Of a DNA stretch of 64,000 nucleotides, positions 60,626 to 64,000 are shown in pieces (position 1 is the stretch's first letter; the number at the start of each line of letters is the position of its first letter). A model generated the notes under the pieces. The model made no database searches. It had not been told where the DNA came from and worked only from the letters and a program-made list of their open reading frames with translations. Made by a program: the position numbers and the translations under genes. Location: positions 400,338-464,337 of the forward strand of contig JACKET010000006.1 of the NCBI GenBank assembly GCA_020632875.1, read 5' to 3'. The stretch comes from Alphaproteobacteria bacterium. GTDB lineage: Bacteria; Myxococcota_A; UBA796; GCA-2862545.

Positions 60626-61669
60626 TCATGGGGCGTCGAGGAGGAAGTCGACGACCTGGCCCGCGATCTCGGAGTCGCCGTTCGACAGGACGTGCAGCGC
60701 GGCCGTTCCCTCGATCACGAGGTGCTGGTCGTCGCCCTCGAGCCGCGCGAGGATCGCGTCGTTCGCGCCATCCGGGACGACCGCGTCGACGGGGCTGTAG
60801 ACGAACGCCGTGGGGGGGAGCGTGCCGATCGCGCTCAGCGAGCCGTTCTCCCAGTCGCCGCGGAAGATCCGCTGCAGACCGGCCGCCGTGGCGGGCTGGG
60901 CCTCGGGGAGCAGCGACAGGTCGTCGATCAGGCTGTCGACCGCGATGGCGCGGGGCTGGTAGTCGGACTCGCCGTCGCCGTCGTCGTCGATGGCCAGCAG
61001 CTCGCCGACCGCGCGCGACCCCTCGCCGAGGCCGATGGCGTAGAGCTGCGACGGGTCGGGCTCGAAGGGCAGGTCGATGCCGAGGGCCTCGCCGAACGCG
61101 GGCTCGGCGAGGAGGCGGAAGCCCCACTCGGCCGTCACGCGGCCCTGGCGCGAGAAGAAGTCGGCGTCGAAGTCGTTGTCGGCATCGCCGGGTGCGTTGT
61201 GCCACCAGTCGCCCCAGCAGTTCACGGGGACGACGACCGCCACCCCGTTGCTCGCGAGCGCCGCGGGGAGCGCGCCCTCGTGCGCCTCGCCGGACAGGGG
61301 CGGGGGGTACATCCCGAGCGTCGCGAACGCCATCCGGATGCCCCAGGGCGCCTCGAGGCGCGGCGGATCCTGGAGGTGGTCGCCCGCGGTGGGGTTGGTC
61401 GCCACGGGGGCCGAGACGAAGTCGAAGCTGCCGGAGTGGTAGAGCACCGCGGCGGGCATCGGACCGTCGGGCGCAGCGGGGTGCACGACGTAGAAGCGCG
61501 TGTCCTGCCCATCGGGACATTCGAGATCGATGTCGATCGCCGTCACCGTCCACCCCTGGGCGGCGGGATCGGCGGCGGGCGCGAACGCCACGAGACCTTC
61601 GGGGATCTCGGTTCTATCGAGCTTCCAGCAGCCGGTGAGCAGGAAGGTGAGGGCGACGACGCGGTTCAT
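60626..61669 (-). CDS. lipoprotein with alpha/beta-hydrolase-like fold lacking its Ser
   Basis: 347 residues from ATG 61669 (RBS GGAGAA). Signal MNRVVALTFLLTGC, Cys14. AIGLGEGSRAVGELL (211-225) has the position and surrounding of a hydrolase nucleophile elbow (GxSxG), but the Ser site is Gly215; Asp (VPDGAN) and His (ALHVLS) of a possible triad are kept. Asp-rich loops (GDADNDFDAD and DDDGDGESD) may bind calcium. Possibly a binding protein. Ser218, three residues later, is an alternative nucleophile. Confidence 0.8.
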   Translation of the reverse strand: MNRVVALTFLLTGCWKLDRTEIPEGLVAFAPAADPAAQGWTVTAIDIDLECPDGQDTRFYVVHPAAPDGPMPAAVLYHSGSFDFVSAPVATNPTAGDHLQDPPRLEAPWGIRMAFATLGMYPPPLSGEAHEGALPAALASNGVAVVVPVNCWGDWWHNAPGDADNDFDADFFSRQGRVTAEWGFRLLAEPAFGEALGIDLPFEPDPSQLYAIGLGEGSRAVGELLAIDDDGDGESDYQPRAIAVDSLIDDLSLLPEAQPATAAGLQRIFRGDWENGSLSAIGTLPPTAFVYSPVDAVVPDGANDAILARLEGDDQHLVIEGTAALHVLSNGDSEIAGQVVDFLLDAP

Positions 61670-61685
61670 CGGGTTCTCCACGGCG

Positions 61686-61691
61686 AGTATA
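61686..61691 (-). promoter_or_regulatory. -10 element upstream of the hydrolase-like lipoprotein
   Basis: TATACT on the minus strand, five of six matches to the -10 consensus, 17 bases before the ATG. No clear -35 is seen. Confidence 0.35.
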
Positions 61692-61768
61692 GCGATGCGC
61701 GCAGCGTCCGGTCGGAGCGCTTCACATCTGGTAGGCTCGGGGTGTCGCCGCGCGCGACGGGAAACTGA

Positions 61769-63664
61769 GTGTCGTCCAGCGAATCATCCCGGAGATTCCA
61801 CTTCATTCGCGAGATCGCCTCCGGCGGGTTCGGGTCGGTGTACCTCACGAAGGTGATCCACGCAGACGGCTTCTCGCGATTGGTGGCGGTGAAGCTACTG
61901 CATCCGCGGTGGTCCGAGAACGAGGAGATCGCCAGCCGGATGCGCGACGAGGCGCGTCTGCTCGGCTGGCTGCGCCACAAGAACATCGTCGACGTGATGG
62001 ACCTGACCCTCATCGACGGTCGCTGCGCCGTGATCATGGAGTACCTCGAGGCGGTCGACACCAAGGTCCTCATCAACCACTGCGCGCAGACGGGGGCGCG
62101 GGTCCCCATCCGAGCGGCGCTCGAGATCTGTGCGGCCGTCGCCAGCGCGCTCGACGCGGCGTACAACCGGCCTCCCTACGCAGGCGAGAAGCCGCTGCGG
62201 GTCATCCACCGCGACATCAAGCCGTCGAACATCATGGTCGACGACTCGGGCGTCGTGAAGGTGCTCGACTTCGGCGTGGCGCGCGCCGAGTTCGACGAGC
62301 GCGAGAGCAAGACGCAGGAGATGGCGTTCGGCTCCCTCGAGTACATGCCGCCCGAGCGCCTGTTCTTCGAGCCCGAGTCGCCCGCGAGCGACGTGTACTC
62401 CCTCGGCGCCACGCTCTACGAGATGCTGGCGCTCGAGAAGTTCGGCAAGGCCAAGCTCCGCCCGAAGGAGCACGAGCAGTTCTTCGAAGACCGCTTCGAC
62501 CTCCTGCTCGACCGCTACCCGCTCCACGACGAAGCCGAGAAGCTCCTCCACGAGCTCCTGATGGACATGCTCGAGTTCGACGAGCCCGAGCGGCCCACGG
62601 CAGCCGACTGCGTGGCCCGGATGCGGGCGTTCGCGCGACGCATCCCCGAGCATCCCCTCGAGGAGTGGGCCGAGAGCGTCGTGCCGACCCTGCTCCGCGA
62701 CACGCGCGACCGCGAAGATGCTGCGAGCCCGGGGTCCCTCGTCGGCACCGTGCTCGTCGAAGACGCCCGGGCCCTCGACCAGCGCAGCATCTGGGACGAG
62801 AACACCGGCATGTCCACCCGCGCGATGGACATCTCGAACCTCGACGACGAGATGACCGGGTCCCTCGCCGACGATGCCCGCTGGAAGGCCCTGAAGCAGG
62901 CCACCATCGAAGAGATGGCGAAGAAGGGCGAGCTCGGGCCGGTCCGTCCGCCGCGCGCCGAGCCTCCGCGCCCGCCCGAGGTCAAGTCCGTCGAGCAGCG
63001 GCCCGGCCTCTCCACCACCGGCACGCCACCGCCGGCCCGGCAGAAGTCCCCGCCGCCTCCACCCGTCTCGGCCACGCCGACGCCCGCGCCCACGCAGCGG
63101 TTCAAGGTCCCGCCCGAGCTGCGCCAGTACAACCGTCCCCAGACCGATCCGATGCCGAAGGCCGAGACCGCCCGCAAGCCTCCCGACCCGCCGCCGCCGC
63201 CGCCTTCGCGGCCCTCGTCGAAGAAGAAGCCCGCCCGTCGCGGCGGGATGCTCGCGACCGTCGCGCTGATGTTCATGCTCGGCGCGGGCCTCGGCCTGAT
63301 CGTGTTCGCGTTGATCGTGTTCCTCGTCGCCATCGGCATGATGACGACCCAGACGGCCGCGCCGCCCGCTCCCATCTCGCTCCCCGAGCCCCCGCCTCCG
63401 CCCGCCCCCGCGAACCCGGAGCCGATCGAGGGCCCGCACGCGAAGTTCTCCTCGGGCCGCGCGAACACCGAGAAGCTCAAGGTCTCGTGCAGCAACGCGT
63501 CGGGCGACGGCGTCGACGTGGCCATCGTCCCGGCCGGCGAAGCGCTCGGCACCTGCCGCGTCCAGGCCATCACGGGCGACGGCAAGCGGCTGTCCACGCG
63601 CATCGAAGACGCCGAGCCCCGCGAATACCTCTGCTTCGTCGGTGACTCCGAGGAGTGCAAGTAG
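61769..63664 (+). CDS. membrane-anchored serine/threonine protein kinase
   Basis: 631 residues from GTG 61769. Kinase domain about 10-290: SGGFGSV glycine loop, Lys42, HRD (147-149), Lys151, Asn154, DFG (167-169) and the PPE motif of the activation segment. A linker with many Pro (390-490) leads to one membrane helix (about 494-526), then an exterior domain of about 100 residues with Cys pairs (VSCSNASGDG, LGTCRVQ, LCFVGDSEEC). Typical of a receptor kinase; ligand unknown. Confidence 0.95.
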   Translation: MSSSESSRRFHFIREIASGGFGSVYLTKVIHADGFSRLVAVKLLHPRWSENEEIASRMRDEARLLGWLRHKNIVDVMDLTLIDGRCAVIMEYLEAVDTKVLINHCAQTGARVPIRAALEICAAVASALDAAYNRPPYAGEKPLRVIHRDIKPSNIMVDDSGVVKVLDFGVARAEFDERESKTQEMAFGSLEYMPPERLFFEPESPASDVYSLGATLYEMLALEKFGKAKLRPKEHEQFFEDRFDLLLDRYPLHDEAEKLLHELLMDMLEFDEPERPTAADCVARMRAFARRIPEHPLEEWAESVVPTLLRDTRDREDAASPGSLVGTVLVEDARALDQRSIWDENTGMSTRAMDISNLDDEMTGSLADDARWKALKQATIEEMAKKGELGPVRPPRAEPPRPPEVKSVEQRPGLSTTGTPPPARQKSPPPPPVSATPTPAPTQRFKVPPELRQYNRPQTDPMPKAETARKPPDPPPPPPSRPSSKKKPARRGGMLATVALMFMLGAGLGLIVFALIVFLVAIGMMTTQTAAPPAPISLPEPPPPPAPANPEPIEGPHAKFSSGRANTEKLKVSCSNASGDGVDVAIVPAGEALGTCRVQAITGDGKRLSTRIEDAEPREYLCFVGDSEECK

Positions 63665-63667
63665 GGC

Positions 63668-63710
63668 GGTCGGTGTCGGGTGTTCGGTGTCGGGTGTTCG
63701 GTGTCGGTCT
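63668..63710. repeat. GTGTCGGGTGTTCG tandem repeat
   Basis: Three to four copies of GGTGTCGGGTGTTC after the kinase stop, related to the GTGTCGAGTGTC runs at 50141 and 50358. The rest of 63665-64000 is two other repeats with no gene. Confidence 0.75.
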
Positions 63711-63740
63711 TGGCGCTCCGTGTCGGGGGCATCGGGCCCG

Positions 63741-63915
63741 GAACGCATCCTCCGCGGAAGCATCGGGGGTTCAACACATCCTGAGGGGCCGAATCGGACC
63801 CCGGGAGACCCGAAACGAGAGGCATCGGACCCGGAACGCATCCATTCGGGCTCCGCGACGGACTCAGGATGCGTTCGACCCCCGATGCTTCGGGCGAGGA
63901 TGCGTTGCCTGCCCG
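63741..63915. repeat. palindromic GCATCGGGGG/ACGCATCC element, copy 2
   Basis: Arms at 63758-63783 and 63865-63890 are inverted repeats with three mismatches in 26 positions. Flanked by GGAACGCATCCTCC and GAGGATGCGTTGCC. Same element as at 5345. Confidence 0.75.
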
Positions 63916-63952
63916 TTGCTACCGACGTCGACGACCGTCGGGGCAGCCGAGG

Positions 63953-64000
63953 ACGAGCACGTCTCACGAGGACGAGCACGTCTCACGAGGACGAGCACGT
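63953..64000. repeat. GACGAGCACGTCTCACGAG tandem repeat
   Basis: Two and a half perfect 19-bp units run off the end of the window. The same unit occurs at 29873-29920. Confidence 0.9.

Overview
The window is high-GC bacterial chromosome that looks like a Myxococcota or related deltaproteobacterial lineage. This is an inference from the gene set: many Hanks-type kinases, including a kinase/cyclase/ATPase/TPR giant, many small lipoproteins, and the rpoC, str, S10, spc, alpha gene order. I cannot name a genus. None of the genes annotated here ends in TAA. In the ribosomal cluster (rpsL to rplQ) TAG ends 21 genes and TGA 8.

Layout. 1-1112 is the end of rpoC. 1113-6303 separates rpoC from the str operon and holds a cupin lipoprotein, an acetyltransferase, three unrecognised genes and about 1.3 kb of non-coding repeats. 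6304-23355 is a nearly complete ribosomal superoperon (rpsL, rpsG, tuf, S10, spc and alpha clusters with secY, map and rpoA). It lacks fusA, rplC, rpsN, infA, rpmJ, adk and rpsD at their usual places. A WD40 lipoprotein sits in the fusA slot, and rplO has an in-frame amber codon near its N-terminus. 23382-25871 carries fur, secG, tRNA-Leu(GAG), tpiA and a lipoprotein; tpiA, the lipoprotein, pgk and gap run on the minus strand as a glycolytic unit (gap-pgk-lipoprotein-tpiA), divergent from a COG2509-type flavoprotein. 29720-32160 is a repeat array. A minus-strand operon follows (lpd, degenerate multicopper oxidase, two CDP-alcohol phosphatidyltransferases, pyrD, lipoprotein), then tRNA-Gly(GCC). 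39312-41685 is a second repeat island. 41686-49829 holds an HtrA-type protease, the kinase/cyclase giant, lon and a GST. 50410-57062 holds mtnA, a metallophosphoesterase, engB, rlmE, two paralogous membrane proteins and a malectin-like lipoprotein preceded by a 52-residue ORF. 57075-63664 holds pepA, a pseudokinase, a lipoprotein with a hydrolase-like fold lacking its nucleophile, and an intact kinase. The window ends in more repeats.

Two themes stand out. First, several envelope or signalling proteins keep an enzyme fold but have lost the expected active-site residues: cupin, multicopper oxidase, kinase, cyclase domain and alpha/beta hydrolase. Second, intergenic DNA is filled with several families of dispersed, palindromic or tandem repeats. 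One family keeps a stem while its loop varies, and a heptanucleotide-type repeat has been captured in frame as the signal peptide of a lipoprotein.
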